A DNA stretch of 64,000 nucleotides from Mycolicibacterium setense (GCF_000805385.1 NZ_JTJW01000006.1:372001-436000); one strand, 5' to 3'; positions 9,723 through 20,065 are shown, counted from the first letter of the stretch. Notes: a model not told the origin generated them from the sequence alone. Program-made: numbers and translations.

Positions 9723-10342
9723 GTGACACCGCCGCCGAGCTCGACGAACTTGGGACCGAGGATTCCTCGGGAGTAGCCGTCGGCAAGCCCAGCGCCGTCT
9801 GGGTACTCATCGCAGGTGTCGTCGGCCTGGCGGCGGCGATGGCGTTGACTGTCGAGAAGATCGAGCTGCTGATCGATCCCTCCTATGTACCGTCCTGCAG
9901 CATCAACCCGGTGATCTCCTGCGGCTCGGTGATGACCACCCCGCAGGCATCGGTCTTCGGATTCCCCAACTCGCTCATCGGCGTCGTCGCATTCACGGTC
10001 ACCCTGGTCACCGGGGTGTTGGCCGTCACGGGTGTCCGGCTGCCCCGGTGGTACTGGGTCGGGCTCGCAGTCGGAAGCTTGCTGGGCACCGTCATGGTGC
10101 ACTGGCTGATCTACCAGAGCCTCTACAGCATCGGCGCGCTGTGCCCGTACTGCATGGTGGTGTGGTCGGTGACCATTCCTCTGCTCGTGGTCTCCGGCTC
10201 GATCGCCCTTCGGCCATTGCACACCAACGCGCTGGCCCGGGTGATCTACCAGTGGCGCTGGTCGCTGGTGGCCCTCTGGTTCACCTCACTTCTGCTGTTG
10301 ATCTTGGTGCGTTTCTGGGAATACTGGTCAACGCTGCTGTAA
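9719..10342 (+). CDS. Vitamin K epoxide reductase family protein (DsbB-equivalent)
   Basis: An integral membrane protein of 207 residues with about five helices. It carries the VKOR cysteines: a pair in CSINPVISCG on the first extracellular loop and the quinone-proximal CPYC in a later helix. In mycobacteria this protein re-oxidises the DsbA-like partner with electrons passed to menaquinone, and it is the functional replacement for DsbB. It overlaps the upstream DsbA-like gene by 4 bases. Counterpart: Rv2968c. Confidence 0.95.
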   Translation: MSDTAAELDELGTEDSSGVAVGKPSAVWVLIAGVVGLAAAMALTVEKIELLIDPSYVPSCSINPVISCGSVMTTPQASVFGFPNSLIGVVAFTVTLVTGVLAVTGVRLPRWYWVGLAVGSLLGTVMVHWLIYQSLYSIGALCPYCMVVWSVTIPLLVVSGSIALRPLHTNALARVIYQWRWSLVALWFTSLLLLILVRFWEYWSTLL

Positions 10343-10376
10343 CACTTCCGAAATAACTTGTCGGTTAGGTCTACCC

Positions 10377-13300
10377 GTGATTTCCAAGCTGTTAGTCGCC
10401 AATCGTGGCGAGATCGCGATCCGCGCGTTTCGTGCTGCTTATGAGATGGGCATCGCGACGGTGGCCGTGTACCCGTACGAGGATCGCAATTCGCTGCATC
10501 GGCTGAAGGCCGACGAGTCGTATCAGATCGGTGAGATCGGCCATCCGGTACGGGCGTACCTGTCGGTGGACGAGATCATCAGGGTCGCCAAGCATTCCGG
10601 CGCGGACGCGGTGTATCCGGGTTACGGGTTCTTGTCGGAGAACCCGGAGTTGGCGTCGGCGTGCGTGGAGGCCGGGATCACCTTTGTGGGGCCGTCGGCG
10701 CAGGTGCTGGAATTGACGGGCAACAAATCGCGGGCGATCGATGCCGCCCGAGCTGCGGGGCTGCCGGTGCTGGCCTCCTCGGCGCCGTCGTCTTCGGTGG
10801 ATGAATTGGTCGCTGCGGCAAGAGATATGGCGTTCCCGGTGTTCGTCAAGGCGGTGTCCGGCGGCGGTGGGCGCGGGATGCGCCGGGTGACCGATCCGGA
10901 GGCGTTGGCCGAGGCGGTGGAGGCCGCTTCGCGTGAGGCGGAGTCGGCGTTCGGTGATCCCGCGGTGTATCTGGAGCAGGCGGTCATCAACCCGCGGCAC
11001 ATCGAGGTGCAGATCCTGGCCGATACCCAGGGCAACGTGATGCACCTGTTCGAGCGGGATTGCAGTGTGCAGCGGCGGCATCAGAAGGTGATCGAGCTGG
11101 CGCCGGCACCGAACCTGGACCCTGCTCTGCGGGAACGGATTTGCTCCGACGCCGTGGCGCTGGCCCGTCAGATCGGTTACAGCTGTGCGGGCACCATCGA
11201 GTTCCTGCTCGATGAGCGCGGCAATCACGTGTTCATCGAGTGCAATCCTCGGATTCAGGTGGAGCACACGGTGACCGAGGAGATCACCGATGTGGATCTG
11301 GTCGGCTCGCAGCTGCGGATCGCGGCGGGGGAGAGCCTGGCCGATCTGGGGTTGAACCAGGACACGTTGGTGATTCGCGGCGCGGCGTTGCAGTGCCGGA
11401 TCACCACCGAGGATCCGGCCAACGGTTTCCGTCCGGACACCGGCCGGATCACCGCGTACCGGTCGCCCGGCGGTGCCGGTGTTCGCCTGGACGGTGGCAC
11501 CAACGTCGGGGCCGAGGTGTTGGCGCACTTCGACTCGATGCTGGTCAAACTGACCTGTCGCGGCCGTGACTTCTCCACGGCGGTGGCCCGGGCCCGGCGT
11601 GCGCTGGCGGAATTCCGCATCCGCGGGGTGTCGACGAACATTCCGTTCCTGCAAGCTGTCATCGACGATCCCGATTTCCGTGCCGGACGGGTCACCACGT
11701 CGTTCATCGACGAGCGTCCGCAGCTGCTGACGGCGCACACGCCGGCCGACCGCGGTACCAAGATCTTGAACTACCTCGCCGACGTCACGGTGAACAAGCC
11801 GAACGGGGAGCGGCCGACGGGGGTGTACCCGCAGGACAAGCTGCCTGTGCTGGATCTGTCGGCGGTACCGGCGGCGGGCTCCAAGCAACGTCTGATCGAG
11901 TTGGGGCCCGAAGGCTTCGCACGGTGGATGCGTGACAGTAAGGCTGTCGGGGTCACCGACACGACGTTCCGCGATGCGCACCAGTCACTGTTGGCCACCC
12001 GGTTGCGTTCCACCGGTCTGCTCAAGGTGGCGCCGTATGTGGCCCGGATGATGCCGCAGTTGTTGTCCATCGAGTGTTGGGGTGGGGCGACTTACGATGT
12101 GGCGCTTCGGTTTTTGAAGGAAGATCCGTGGGAGCGGCTGGCCGCCTTGCGGGAGGCGGTGCCCAACATCTGTCTGCAGATGCTGTTGCGGGGCCGCAAC
12201 ACCGTGGGATACACGCCGTACCCGGAGCTGGTGACCTCGGCGTTCGTGGAGGAAGCCACGGCAACAGGTATTGACATCTTCCGGATCTTCGACGCGCTGA
12301 ACAACGTCGAGTCCATGCGTCCGGCGATCGACGCGGTCCGCGAGACGGGTACGGCGATCGCCGAGGTGGCGATGTCCTACACCGGGGATCTGAGCAACCC
12401 TGGTGAGAATCTGTACACGCTGGATTACTACCTGAAGCTGGCCGAGCAGATCGTCGACGCGGGTGCCCATGTGCTCGCGATCAAGGACATGGCCGGATTG
12501 TTGCGCCCGCATTCGGCTCATCTGTTGGTGAGTGCGTTGCGGTCGCGGTTCGACCTGCCGGTGCATGTGCACACCCATGACACCCCGGGTGGGCAGTTGG
12601 CGACCTACCTTGCGGCGTGGCAGGCCGGCGCGTCGGCGGTGGACGGGGCCGCAGCGCCGTTGGCCGGCACCACCAGCCAGCCGGCGTTGTCCTCGATCGT
12701 GGCCGCGGCCGCGCACACCGAGTACGACACCGGGCTGTCCCTGGACGCGGTCTGCGATCTGGAGCCGTACTGGGAGGCGCTGCGCAAGGTCTATGCGCCG
12801 TTCGAGTCGGGGTTGCCCGCTCCGACGGGACGGGTCTACACCCACGAGATTCCCGGTGGGCAGTTGTCCAACTTGCGTCAGCAGGCCATCGCGCTGGGGT
12901 TGGGGGATCGGTTCGAGGAGATCGAGGCCAACTACGCCGCCGCCGATCGGGTGTTGGGCAGGTTGGTGAAGGTGACACCGTCGAGCAAGGTGGTCGGCGA
13001 CCTGGCGCTGGCGATGGTGGGGGCCGGAATCAGCGCCCAGGAGTTCGCCGCCGATCCTGCGCGCTACGACATCCCCGACAGCGTGATCGGATTCCTGCGG
13101 GGCGAACTCGGTGACCCGCCGGGCGGGTGGCCGGAACCGTTGCGCACCAAGGCTCTTGAGGGCCGGGGTCCGGCCAAGCCGATCCAGGAGCTCTCGGTCG
13201 AGGACGAGCAGTTGCTTGCCGCACCGGGACCCAAGCGGCAGGCCGCGTTGAACCGGTTGCTGTTCCCGGGGCCGACCAAGGAGTTCGAGGCGCACCGCGA

Positions 13301-13832
13301 AACCTACGGTGACACCTCCAGTCTGAGCGCCAACCAGTTCTTCTACGGGTTGCGCTACGGCGAGGAGCATCGCGTGGAGCTCGAGCGCGGTGTGCAGCTG
13401 CTGATCGGTCTGGAAGCCATCTCCGATGCCGACGAGCGCGGGATGCGCACGGTGATGTGCATTCTCAACGGGCAGCTGCGCCCGGTACTGGTGCGCGACC
13501 GCAGCATCGCCAGTGAGGTGCCCGCCGCGGAGAAGGCCGATCGCAACAATCCCGATCATGTGGCGGCTCCGTTCGCCGGTGTGGTCACCGTCGGCGTATC
13601 CGCCGGTGACACCGTCGAGGCCGGCGCGACGATCGCCACCATCGAGGCGATGAAGATGGAAGCCGCGATCACCGCACCCAAGGCCGGCACCGTCGAACGT
13701 GTCGCGGTGGCCACCACGGCACAGGTCGAGGGCGGTGACCTCCTGGTGGTGGTCGGCTCGGCGGGCAGGAGCGAAGCCACCGGGGAATCGGGTTCGGCGG
13801 GCAGGAGCGAAGCGACCGGGGGATTAACCTGA
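10377..13832 (+). CDS. pyc: Pyruvate carboxylase
   Basis: Biotin enzyme converting pyruvate and bicarbonate to oxaloacetate (anaplerosis and gluconeogenesis). Domains in order: biotin carboxylase (residues 1-450, [13 protein letters not shown] start, GGGGRGM ATP loop), carboxyltransferase TIM barrel (~525-800, [10 protein letters not shown] metal/pyruvate motif), tetramerisation region, and biotin carrier with [10 protein letters not shown], whose Lys is biotinylated. At 1151 residues it is slightly longer than usual because of a ~25-residue C-terminal tail made of two SAGRSEATG copies, encoded by a direct repeat. GTG start at 10377 with no clear Shine-Dalgarno. Confidence 0.96.
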   Translation: MISKLLVANRGEIAIRAFRAAYEMGIATVAVYPYEDRNSLHRLKADESYQIGEIGHPVRAYLSVDEIIRVAKHSGADAVYPGYGFLSENPELASACVEAGITFVGPSAQVLELTGNKSRAIDAARAAGLPVLASSAPSSSVDELVAAARDMAFPVFVKAVSGGGGRGMRRVTDPEALAEAVEAASREAESAFGDPAVYLEQAVINPRHIEVQILADTQGNVMHLFERDCSVQRRHQKVIELAPAPNLDPALRERICSDAVALARQIGYSCAGTIEFLLDERGNHVFIECNPRIQVEHTVTEEITDVDLVGSQLRIAAGESLADLGLNQDTLVIRGAALQCRITTEDPANGFRPDTGRITAYRSPGGAGVRLDGGTNVGAEVLAHFDSMLVKLTCRGRDFSTAVARARRALAEFRIRGVSTNIPFLQAVIDDPDFRAGRVTTSFIDERPQLLTAHTPADRGTKILNYLADVTVNKPNGERPTGVYPQDKLPVLDLSAVPAAGSKQRLIELGPEGFARWMRDSKAVGVTDTTFRDAHQSLLATRLRSTGLLKVAPYVARMMPQLLSIECWGGATYDVALRFLKEDPWERLAALREAVPNICLQMLLRGRNTVGYTPYPELVTSAFVEEATATGIDIFRIFDALNNVESMRPAIDAVRETGTAIAEVAMSYTGDLSNPGENLYTLDYYLKLAEQIVDAGAHVLAIKDMAGLLRPHSAHLLVSALRSRFDLPVHVHTHDTPGGQLATYLAAWQAGASAVDGAAAPLAGTTSQPALSSIVAAAAHTEYDTGLSLDAVCDLEPYWEALRKVYAPFESGLPAPTGRVYTHEIPGGQLSNLRQQAIALGLGDRFEEIEANYAAADRVLGRLVKVTPSSKVVGDLALAMVGAGISAQEFAADPARYDIPDSVIGFLRGELGDPPGGWPEPLRTKALEGRGPAKPIQELSVEDEQLLAAPGPKRQAALNRLLFPGPTKEFEAHRETYGDTSSLSANQFFYGLRYGEEHRVELERGVQLLIGLEAISDADERGMRTVMCILNGQLRPVLVRDRSIASEVPAAEKADRNNPDHVAAPFAGVVTVGVSAGDTVEAGATIATIEAMKMEAAITAPKAGTVERVAVATTAQVEGGDLLVVVGSAGRSEATGESGSAGRSEATGGLT
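13758..13821 (+). repeat. Two 28-bp direct repeats, period 36, at the 3' end of pyc
   Basis: Copies at 13758-13785 and 13794-13821 share TCGGCGGGCAGGAGCGAAGC and differ at one base after it. In frame they encode SAGRSEATG twice. They lie after the biotinyl domain, where other pyruvate carboxylases stop, and immediately before rsmD. The GAGCGAAGC core looks like a small mobile or palindromic GC-rich repeat rather than functional coding sequence. Confidence 0.75.
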
Positions 13833-14395
13833 CCCGCATCATCGCCGGTGCGTTCGGCGGCCGCCGGATCCGGGTTCCCCAGCATGGGTCCGGCCTGGGC
13901 ACCCGGCCGACCTCCGACCGGGTCAGAGAGGCCGTCTTCAACGCCTTGGCGGCGCGGCTGAATTTCGCCGGATTGGCGGTGTTGGACCTGTACGCGGGGT
14001 CGGGAGCGCTTGGCCTGGAGGCACTTTCGCGGGGTGCGACATCGGCGGTGTTTGTCGAGGCCGATCAGCGCGCGGCCGCGGTGATCGCGGAGAACATCGC
14101 GTCGCTGGGTGTCCGGGCGGCGTCGGTGCGCCGGGGCAGTGTCGAGAAGGTGCTGGCCGAGGGTGTCACACGCCCGGTGGATCTGGTGTTCGCCGATCCG
14201 CCGTATGACCTCGACGACGCTTCGGTCGACGCGATGCTCACGGTGTTGGCCGATGCCGGGTGGGTCACCGTAGGCAGCGTCGTCCTGGTGGAGCGGCGCG
14301 CATCGAGTCGGCCGGTCAATTGGCCGGAAGGCTGGGATGCGCTGAGTGCCCGGCGATACGGCGATACGCGTGTGGAACTCGCCGAAGCGGGCTAG
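13829..14395 (+). CDS. rsmD: 16S rRNA (guanine966-N2)-methyltransferase RsmD
   Basis: SAM-dependent methyltransferase modifying G966 in helix 31 of 16S rRNA. The conserved N-terminus [13 protein letters not shown] is encoded directly after CTG at 13829, and no ATG, GTG or TTG lies in frame between it and the pyc repeat. The start is therefore probably CTG (overlapping the pyc stop as CTGA) or ATT at 13823; a TTG at 13946 would remove the conserved N-terminus. SAM-binding motif [15 protein letters not shown] and catalytic DPPYD are intact. About 188 residues. Counterpart: Rv2966c. Confidence 0.88.
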   Translation: MTRIIAGAFGGRRIRVPQHGSGLGTRPTSDRVREAVFNALAARLNFAGLAVLDLYAGSGALGLEALSRGATSAVFVEADQRAAAVIAENIASLGVRAASVRRGSVEKVLAEGVTRPVDLVFADPPYDLDDASVDAMLTVLADAGWVTVGSVVLVERRASSRPVNWPEGWDALSARRYGDTRVELAEAG

Positions 14396-14432
14396 GGGAT
14401 CGGTCGATGCCCGTGCCGGGCGGGCCGGCCTG

Positions 14433-14438
14433 TAGCGT
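14433..14438 (+). promoter_or_regulatory. Candidate leaderless -10 element of coaD
   Basis: TAGCGT fits TANNNT and is 8 bases ahead of the coaD ATG; no Shine-Dalgarno is present between them. Confidence 0.4.
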
Positions 14439-14446
14439 CGTCACCC

Positions 14447-14923
14447 ATGAGTGGCGCGGTATGCCCCGGCTCCTTCGACCCGGTGACCCTTGGCCATGTC
14501 GACATTTTCGAGCGTGCGGCTGCGCAGTTCGACGAGGTCGTGGTGGCGGTTCTGGTGAATCCCAACAAGAAGGGCATGTTCGATCTCGACGAGCGCATCG
14601 CGATGATCGCCGAGTCGACCACACACCTGCCGAATCTGCGGGTCGAGTCCGGTCAGGGCCTGGTGGTCGATTTCGTCAAGACGCGTGGGCTGACCGCCAT
14701 CGTCAAAGGACTGCGTACCGGCACGGACTTCGAGTACGAGCTGCAGATGGCGCAGATGAACAAGCATGTGGCCGGTGTCGACACGTTCTTCGTGGCGACC
14801 ACGCCGCAGTACTCCTTCGTGTCGTCGTCATTGGCCAAGGAGGTTGCGTCGTTGGGCGGCGACGTGTCGGCGTTGCTGCCTGAAGCGGTGAACCGCAGGT
14901 TGCAGGAAAAGCTGGGCGGTTAG
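14447..14923 (+). CDS. coaD: Phosphopantetheine adenylyltransferase
   Basis: Transfers AMP from ATP to 4'-phosphopantetheine, the penultimate step of coenzyme A synthesis. 158 residues, the normal length. The nucleotidyltransferase motif is [15 protein letters not shown] (T/HxGH), followed by the substrate region [18 protein letters not shown] and the ATP-binding YSFVSSS. It lies 50 bases after rsmD, a pairing common in bacteria. Confidence 0.97.
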   Translation: MSGAVCPGSFDPVTLGHVDIFERAAAQFDEVVVAVLVNPNKKGMFDLDERIAMIAESTTHLPNLRVESGQGLVVDFVKTRGLTAIVKGLRTGTDFEYELQMAQMNKHVAGVDTFFVATTPQYSFVSSSLAKEVASLGGDVSALLPEAVNRRLQEKLGG

Positions 14924-15008
14924 CCCACCACTGCGACGGGTATTGGTTTTAGTGGCGCTCAGCCCATGGCGCCCTACTTCGAAAACCGATTCCGCGGAGG
15001 TCCGTGCC

Positions 15009-15575
15009 GTGCCCAAGACATTCGTCCAATCCACCGAAGATGTCGTGAAGTTCCTCAAAGATCAGCACCGCCTGATCGATGATCTGTTCGATGAGGTGTT
15101 CTCCGCCTCCACACCTCAGGCCCGCGAAAAGGCGTTCGTCGAATTGCGTCAACTCCTGGCAGTGCACGAGACCGCCGAGGAGATGGTGGTGCACCCGCGG
15201 GTGCGTCATGTGGTGGCCGATGGCGACGACATCGTCGATGCCCGCCTGCACGAGGAACACGCCGCCAAGGAACAGCTGTCCAAGCTGGAGAGCATGGACG
15301 TCGAGTCCGACGAATTCATCAAGGAACTCGCCAGTTTCCGCGAGGCTGTGATCGACCATGCCGAGCACGAGGAGCATGACGAGTTCGACAAGCTGCACCG
15401 CAAGCTCGACGCCCACGAACTTGAGCGGATGGTGAAGGCCGTGCAGGCGGCCGAGGCGATCGCGCCCACCCGCCCGCATCCCGGGGTGGAATCCGCCGGG
15501 CTCAACTTCGCTGTGGGACCGTTCGCATCGATGCTCGACCGGGCGCGAGACCTCATCGGCGCGGCGATGCGCTGA
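15009..15575 (+). CDS. Hemerythrin-like domain protein
   Basis: A 188-residue all-helical protein with a hemerythrin-type set of ligands: His in KDQHRLID, HETAEEMVVHP, RLHEEHAAKE and EHDEFDKLH. It should bind a di-iron centre and may sense or store O2, NO or peroxide. GTG at 15009 is preferred over earlier starts because CGGAGG lies 8 bases before it and the helical domain follows at once. The last ~40 residues are not part of the domain. M. smegmatis has a counterpart at this position (MSMEG_2415, from memory). Confidence 0.85.
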   Translation: MPKTFVQSTEDVVKFLKDQHRLIDDLFDEVFSASTPQAREKAFVELRQLLAVHETAEEMVVHPRVRHVVADGDDIVDARLHEEHAAKEQLSKLESMDVESDEFIKELASFREAVIDHAEHEEHDEFDKLHRKLDAHELERMVKAVQAAEAIAPTRPHPGVESAGLNFAVGPFASMLDRARDLIGAAMR

Positions 15576-15692
15576 CGTTGCCGGTGCTGACGGCCGGCGA
15601 TGGCTGTGGGCGACACACCGATTGTGCTCCCCAGTCACAGGCGTAACACCAGGCACACTAGTCACTAACAACGAGGCCTGGAGGGTTTTGCC

Positions 15693-16430
15693 GTGTACCG
15701 AGTTTTTGAAGCGCTCGACGAGCTCGGCGCGATTGTGGAAGAAGCGCGCGGTGTGCCGATGACCGCTGGTTGCGTGGTCCCGCGCGGGGATGTGCTGGAA
15801 CTGATCGACGACATCAAGGACGCGATCCCCGGCGAGCTCGACGACGCCCAGGACGTGCTCGATGCGCGTGATTCGCTGTTGCGCGAGGCCAAGGAGCACT
15901 GCGAGTCGGTGATGTCGAAGTCCAACGCCGATGCCGACGGCATGCTCAACCACGCCAGGAGTGAGGCTGATCGCCTGCTCGCCGACGCCAAGGCGCAAGC
16001 CGACCGGATGGTGGCCGAGGCCCGTCAACACACCGAGCGCATGGTCGGTGAGGCGCGCGAAGAGGCGGCCCGCCTGGCGGCCTCGGCCAAGCGCGAGTAT
16101 GACGCGAGTACCGGCCGGGCCAAGGCGGAAGCTGACCGCCTGATCGAGAACGGGAACCTGTCCTACGAGAAGGCCGTGCAAGAAGGCATCAAGGAGCAAC
16201 AGCGCCTGGTGTCGCAGACCGAGATCGTGGCGACGGCGACCGCCGAGGCCACCCGGCTCGTCGATGCGGCGCACGCCGAAGCCGACCGGCTGCGCGGCGA
16301 GTGCGACATCTACGTCGACAGCAAACTGGCCGAGTTCGAGGACTTCCTCAACGGCACGTTGCGATCCGTCGGGCGTGGGCGTCATCAGCTGCGCACGACG
16401 GCGGGCACGCACGACTACGCCACCCGCTGA
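15693..16430 (+). CDS. sepIVA: Septation factor SepIVA (DivIVA-like)
   Basis: An essential, mycobacteria-specific division protein. Its N-terminal YRVFEALDELGAIVEEARGVPM segment is followed by long Ala/Glu/Arg coiled coils (residues ~40-215) typical of DivIVA-like proteins. It localises to the septum and intracellular membrane domain in M. smegmatis (MSMEG_2416/Rv2927c, known from the family). The GTG start is supported by GGAGGG about 10 bases upstream. 245 residues, close to its orthologues. Confidence 0.93.
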   Translation: MYRVFEALDELGAIVEEARGVPMTAGCVVPRGDVLELIDDIKDAIPGELDDAQDVLDARDSLLREAKEHCESVMSKSNADADGMLNHARSEADRLLADAKAQADRMVAEARQHTERMVGEAREEAARLAASAKREYDASTGRAKAEADRLIENGNLSYEKAVQEGIKEQQRLVSQTEIVATATAEATRLVDAAHAEADRLRGECDIYVDSKLAEFEDFLNGTLRSVGRGRHQLRTTAGTHDYATR

Positions 16431-16484
16431 CCACGGCGTGCGACATCGTCGCGCACTGCGTCGTGGTGTGATCGGGCGTCGCCG

Positions 16485-16490
16485 TAGGAT
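16485..16490 (+). promoter_or_regulatory. Candidate leaderless -10 element of the DUF177 gene
   Basis: TAGGAT fits TANNNT, six bases ahead of the ATG at 16497; no Shine-Dalgarno intervenes. Confidence 0.45.
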
Positions 16491-16496
16491 CGATGC

Positions 16497-17108
16497 ATGG
16501 CGACGCATGCGAGATCAGGCAGGCATGGCGCGGGCCACAGAGGCCCCCGATCGCCCTTGGTGATCGATGTCTCCCGATTGGGTCGGCGACCGGGTTCGTT
16601 CCTGGCCCACCAGGAGACGGTGCCCAGCCCGGTCCGAATCGGGGCCGAGCTGGTGGCGATCGAGAAGGGCGCTCCACTCGAACTGGACCTGCAGCTGCAG
16701 GCGGTGTCGGAGGGCGTGCTGGTCAGTGGAACCGTCTCGGCTCCGACGGTTGGCGAATGTGCCCGGTGTCTGACCGCACTGACCGGTGACGTCGAGATCG
16801 AACTCACCGAGCTGTACGCGTACCCGGACAGCACCACCGACGAGACCACCGAGGCGGACGAGATGGGGCGGGTCGGCGCGTCCGGTCAGGCCGATACGGT
16901 CGATCTGGAACAGCCGATCATCGACGCGGTCGGATTGGCTCTGCCGTTCTCCCCGTTGTGCCGTCCGGACTGCCCGGGCCTGTGCCCTGACTGCGGGGTC
17001 GCGCTGGCCACCGCCGAGCCGGGGCACCACCACGACAAGATCGACCCGCGATGGTCCAAGCTGGCTTCCATGCTGCCCGACGACGATCGCCCCAGGGGCG
17101 ACGAGTGA
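16497..17108 (+). CDS. DUF177 (YceD-family) protein
   Basis: A 203-residue member of the YceD/DUF177 family, which in most bacteria is linked to 23S rRNA accumulation and ribosome assembly. It has CARC in the middle and [13 protein letters not shown] near the C-terminus, which look like a zinc-binding cysteine cluster. The gene usually precedes rpmF; here, as in other mycobacteria (Rv2926c), it precedes rnc and overlaps its GTG start (GTGA). This coupling to RNase III fits an rRNA-processing role. Confidence 0.9.
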   Translation: MATHARSGRHGAGHRGPRSPLVIDVSRLGRRPGSFLAHQETVPSPVRIGAELVAIEKGAPLELDLQLQAVSEGVLVSGTVSAPTVGECARCLTALTGDVEIELTELYAYPDSTTDETTEADEMGRVGASGQADTVDLEQPIIDAVGLALPFSPLCRPDCPGLCPDCGVALATAEPGHHHDKIDPRWSKLASMLPDDDRPRGDE

Positions 17109-17797
17109 GCGACTCGCACGATGCGTTGCTGGAGGCACTCGGTGTCGACCTCGCCGGCGACCTGCTCACCATCGCGTTGACACATCGCAGCTATTCCTAC
17201 GAGAACGGCGGCCTCCCGACCAACGAGCGGCTGGAGTTTCTCGGGGATGCGGTGCTCGGGCTGACGATCACCGAGGAGCTCTATCATCGCCACCCCGAGC
17301 GCTCCGAGGGTGATCTGGCCAAGCTTCGGGCCAGCATCGTCAATACCCAGGCGCTGGCCGATGTCGGTCGTGGTCTCACCGATGCCGGCCTGGGCAGCCA
17401 TCTGCTGCTCGGCAAGGGGGAGGAGAACTCCGGTGGTGCCGACAAGTCCAGCATTCTCGCCGACGGTGTCGAATCCCTGCTCGGCGCAATCTATTTGCAG
17501 CATGGCCTGACCACGTCTCGTGAGGTGATCCTGCGGTTGTTCGGTGAGCTGCTCGACACGGCGCCGACACTGGGTGCCGGGCTGGACTGGAAGAGCAGCC
17601 TGCAGGAGCTGACCGCCTCGCGCGGTCTCGGCGCCCCCAGCTATGTGGTGACCTCCACCGGGCCCGATCACGACAAGGAATTCTCTGCCGTCGTGGTGGT
17701 GGCCGATGTCGAATACGGCAGGGGCGTGGGGCGCAACAAGAAAGAGGCCGAGCTCAAGGCCGCCGCGGCGGCCTGGAATGCGCTCGACAATGCGTGA
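17105..17797 (+). CDS. rnc: Ribonuclease III
   Basis: Double-strand-specific endoribonuclease for rRNA precursors and structured mRNAs. The signature [13 protein letters not shown] (metal-binding Glu and Asp) is near residues 40-52, the second acidic pair is in [12 protein letters not shown], and a C-terminal dsRNA-binding domain begins around DWKSSLQEL and ends [21 protein letters not shown] at 17105 overlaps the previous stop and gives 230 residues, the usual length; upstream in-frame starts lie inside the neighbour. Confidence 0.97.
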   Translation: MSDSHDALLEALGVDLAGDLLTIALTHRSYSYENGGLPTNERLEFLGDAVLGLTITEELYHRHPERSEGDLAKLRASIVNTQALADVGRGLTDAGLGSHLLLGKGEENSGGADKSSILADGVESLLGAIYLQHGLTTSREVILRLFGELLDTAPTLGAGLDWKSSLQELTASRGLGAPSYVVTSTGPDHDKEFSAVVVVADVEYGRGVGRNKKEAELKAAAAAWNALDNA

Positions 17798-17803
17798 GCA
17801 CCG

Positions 17804-18670
17804 ATGCCAGAGCTCCCCGAGGTAGAGGTAGTCCGCCGGGGTTTGCAGGAACATGTTGCGGGCAAATCGATTTCGGCGGTACGCGTACACCACCCGCGGG
17901 CGGTGCGTCGTCACGAGGCCGGCCCCGGGGATCTGACGGCGCGTCTGCTCGGCGCCCGCATCACCGGAACCGGCCGCCGCGGCAAGTACCTCTGGCTGAC
18001 GTTGGGGGAGGACGGCGGCCACGACGAGACCGAAGCCCTGGTGGTGCATCTGGGGATGAGCGGCCAGATGCTGCTCGGGCCGATCCGTGACGACCGGCAC
18101 CTGCGCATCGCCGCGGTGCTCGACGACGGTACCGCCCTGAGTTTCGTCGACCAACGTACGTTCGGTGGCTGGCAACTGGCCGATTTGGTGACCGTGGACG
18201 GCACCGCTGTGCCGCAGCCGGTGGCACACGTCGCGCGCGATCCGCTGGACCCGCTCTTCGACCGCGACCATGTGGTTACGGTGTTGCGGCGCAAGCATTC
18301 CGAGATCAAGCGTCAGCTACTCGACCAGACCGTGGTGTCCGGTATCGGCAACATCTATGCCGACGAGGCGCTGTGGCGCACAAAGATCAACGGCGCCAGA
18401 ACCGCGGCACTGCTGCCGCGCCGCCGTCTGGCCGAGTTGCTCGACGCCGCCTCCGAGGTGATGACCGACGCGCTCGGTCAGGGCGGAACGTCGTTCGATT
18501 CGCTGTACGTGAACGTCAACGGCGAATCCGGTTACTTCGAACGGTCTTTGGACGCCTACGGCCGTGAAGGCGAACCGTGCCGGCGTTGTGGCGCGGTGAT
18601 GCGCCGCGACAAGTTCATGAACCGGTCATCGTTCTACTGCCCGAAATGTCAGCCCCGTCCCCGGGGCTGA
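17804..18670 (+). CDS. mutM: Formamidopyrimidine-DNA glycosylase
   Basis: Base-excision glycosylase/AP lyase for 8-oxoguanine and formamidopyrimidines. The N-terminal PELPEVE places the catalytic Pro2 and Glu3 correctly; the H2TH region includes [16 protein letters not shown], and the C-terminal zinc finger is [24 protein letters not shown]. 288 residues. It follows rnc by 6 bases. The stop codon is part of a perfect hairpin. Confidence 0.97.
   Translation: MPELPEVEVVRRGLQEHVAGKSISAVRVHHPRAVRRHEAGPGDLTARLLGARITGTGRRGKYLWLTLGEDGGHDETEALVVHLGMSGQMLLGPIRDDRHLRIAAVLDDGTALSFVDQRTFGGWQLADLVTVDGTAVPQPVAHVARDPLDPLFDRDHVVTVLRRKHSEIKRQLLDQTVVSGIGNIYADEALWRTKINGARTAALLPRRRLAELLDAASEVMTDALGQGGTSFDSLYVNVNGESGYFERSLDAYGREGEPCRRCGAVMRRDKFMNRSSFYCPKCQPRPRG
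18649..18670. terminator. Hairpin terminator between mutM and the convergent gene
   Basis: TCAGCCCCG (18649-18657) and CGGGGCTGA (18662-18670) pair perfectly over 9 bases with a 4-base loop. It ends on the mutM stop codon and 3 bases from the stop of the convergent gene, so it could serve both strands. No strong T-tract. Confidence 0.55.
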
Positions 18671-18673
18671 CGA

Positions 18674-19519
18674 TCAAGGGATGCTGGGCATGCCCGGCAT
18701 GTCGGACATGCAGATCTTCCACGATCCGCTTTCCTTGCGCAGGTACAGCTTGCCGGGGCCCGCGCTGCTGGAGATGTCGACGACTGCCTTGTTGCCATTC
18801 ACCGTGATGTCGGTGATCTCCGCGGTACCGCTGGAGTCGGTGGTCTTCGGGATGTCGATCGCATCCAGACCGCCGATCTTGTCGAACAGGTCCTGATCGG
18901 CCTGGCAGAAGTACGGCAGCGCCTCGTTCAGGTCGCTGCTGCTCGACATCACCTCATCGAGGAAGTCCCGGACCTCCTGCTCGGCGGAGCTCTCGCCGGA
19001 CTGCGAGGAGCCCGCGCTGTTGCGGCTCCCTGAATCCGAACCGCCGAACGCGAAGAAGGCGATGCCGCCGACCAACACCAGCACGGCCAAGACGACACCG
19101 GCGATCGCGAACAGTTTCCCGTTGCCTCCGCCGGGTGGCTTGGGCGTCGGGTAGCCGTACGGCTGTTGCGGTGCACCGTAGGGCTGGGCCCCGTATGGGG
19201 AGCCGTACGGCTGCTGGGGCGCTCCGTACGGCGAGCCGTACGGATCCTGGGGCTGTTGGGGTGCTCCATACGGTGAGCCGTACGGATCCTGGGGCTGTTG
19301 AGGTGCTCCATACGGTGAACCGTAGGGCTGCTCGGGCTGTTGGGGCGCTCCATACGGTGAGCCGTAGGGCTGCTCAGGCTGTTGAGGTGCTCCGTACGGA
19401 TACGCAGGGTTGGCGCCGGTGTTCGGATATCCCTGAGGCCCGCCCTGCTGATACGGCTGCTGCCACGGCCCGGGAGAACCCGATGGCGGGGTGGGCGGAT
19501 TGCTCGGCGGATAGGTCAC
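18674..19519 (-). CDS. Membrane protein with Pro/Gln/Tyr repeat N-terminus
   Basis: 281 residues. The N-terminal ~125 residues are a cytoplasmic low-complexity region with imperfect copies of YGSPYGAPQQP followed by (E/Q)(Q/D)P. One transmembrane helix (LFAIAGVVLAVLVLVGGIAFFAF) follows, then an extracellular domain of ~110 residues with FCQADQDLF and WKICMSD, resembling small DUF4878/NTF2-like domains. GTG at 19519 is chosen because GAGGAG lies 4 bases before it; the open frame extends further upstream without a comparable site. Such repeat regions can drive self-association of mycobacterial membrane proteins. The function is not known. Confidence 0.75.
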   Translation of the reverse strand: MTYPPSNPPTPPSGSPGPWQQPYQQGGPQGYPNTGANPAYPYGAPQQPEQPYGSPYGAPQQPEQPYGSPYGAPQQPQDPYGSPYGAPQQPQDPYGSPYGAPQQPYGSPYGAQPYGAPQQPYGYPTPKPPGGGNGKLFAIAGVVLAVLVLVGGIAFFAFGGSDSGSRNSAGSSQSGESSAEQEVRDFLDEVMSSSSDLNEALPYFCQADQDLFDKIGGLDAIDIPKTTDSSGTAEITDITVNGNKAVVDISSSAGPGKLYLRKESGSWKICMSDMPGMPSIP

Positions 19520-19657
19520 GGTGCTCCTCGGCGAAGTCGGTCTACCGAGTCTATCGTCGCTGCCTGCTCCACCGCCGTGGTGAACCGGGGCCGCCGAGGC
19601 GCTGGGGGGAGCATCACCGCTGGAATAACCGGGTGTCGCGGCGTGTAGAAATACCGC

Positions 19658-20065
19658 ATGACCGAACTTTGGGTTGACCGCACCGGCGTCCGCAGGTACG
19701 TGGGGCGCAGTTCGCGGGGTGCAGAGGTGCTCGTCGGCAGTGAGGACGTCGAGGGCGTGTTCACACCGGGGGAACTGATGAAGATCGCCCTCGCCGCCTG
19801 CAGTGGGATGTCCAGCGATCAGCCGTTGCGGCGACGCCTGGGCGACGACTATCCCGCGACGATCCGGGTGTCGGGTCCGGCGGACCGGGAGCAGGAGCGC
19901 TACCCGCTGCTGGAGGAGAAGCTCGAGATCGACGTGTCCGGCCTGTCGGAGACCGAGGTCGCCAGGCTGTTGACAGTGGTCGAGCGGGCGATCGATCAGG
20001 TCTGCACAGTCGGACGCACGCTGAAATCCGGCACCGAGGTGAAGTTCGAGGTCGCCACTCGATGA
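19658..20065 (+). CDS. OsmC family protein
   Basis: A 135-residue OsmC/Ohr-fold protein. The family uses a pair of cysteines to reduce organic hydroperoxides. Here the first is in AACSGMSSD and the second in DQVCTVGRTL, so both catalytic positions are present. It overlaps acyP by 4 bases. Counterpart: Rv2923c. Confidence 0.9.
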   Translation: MTELWVDRTGVRRYVGRSSRGAEVLVGSEDVEGVFTPGELMKIALAACSGMSSDQPLRRRLGDDYPATIRVSGPADREQERYPLLEEKLEIDVSGLSETEVARLLTVVERAIDQVCTVGRTLKSGTEVKFEVATR

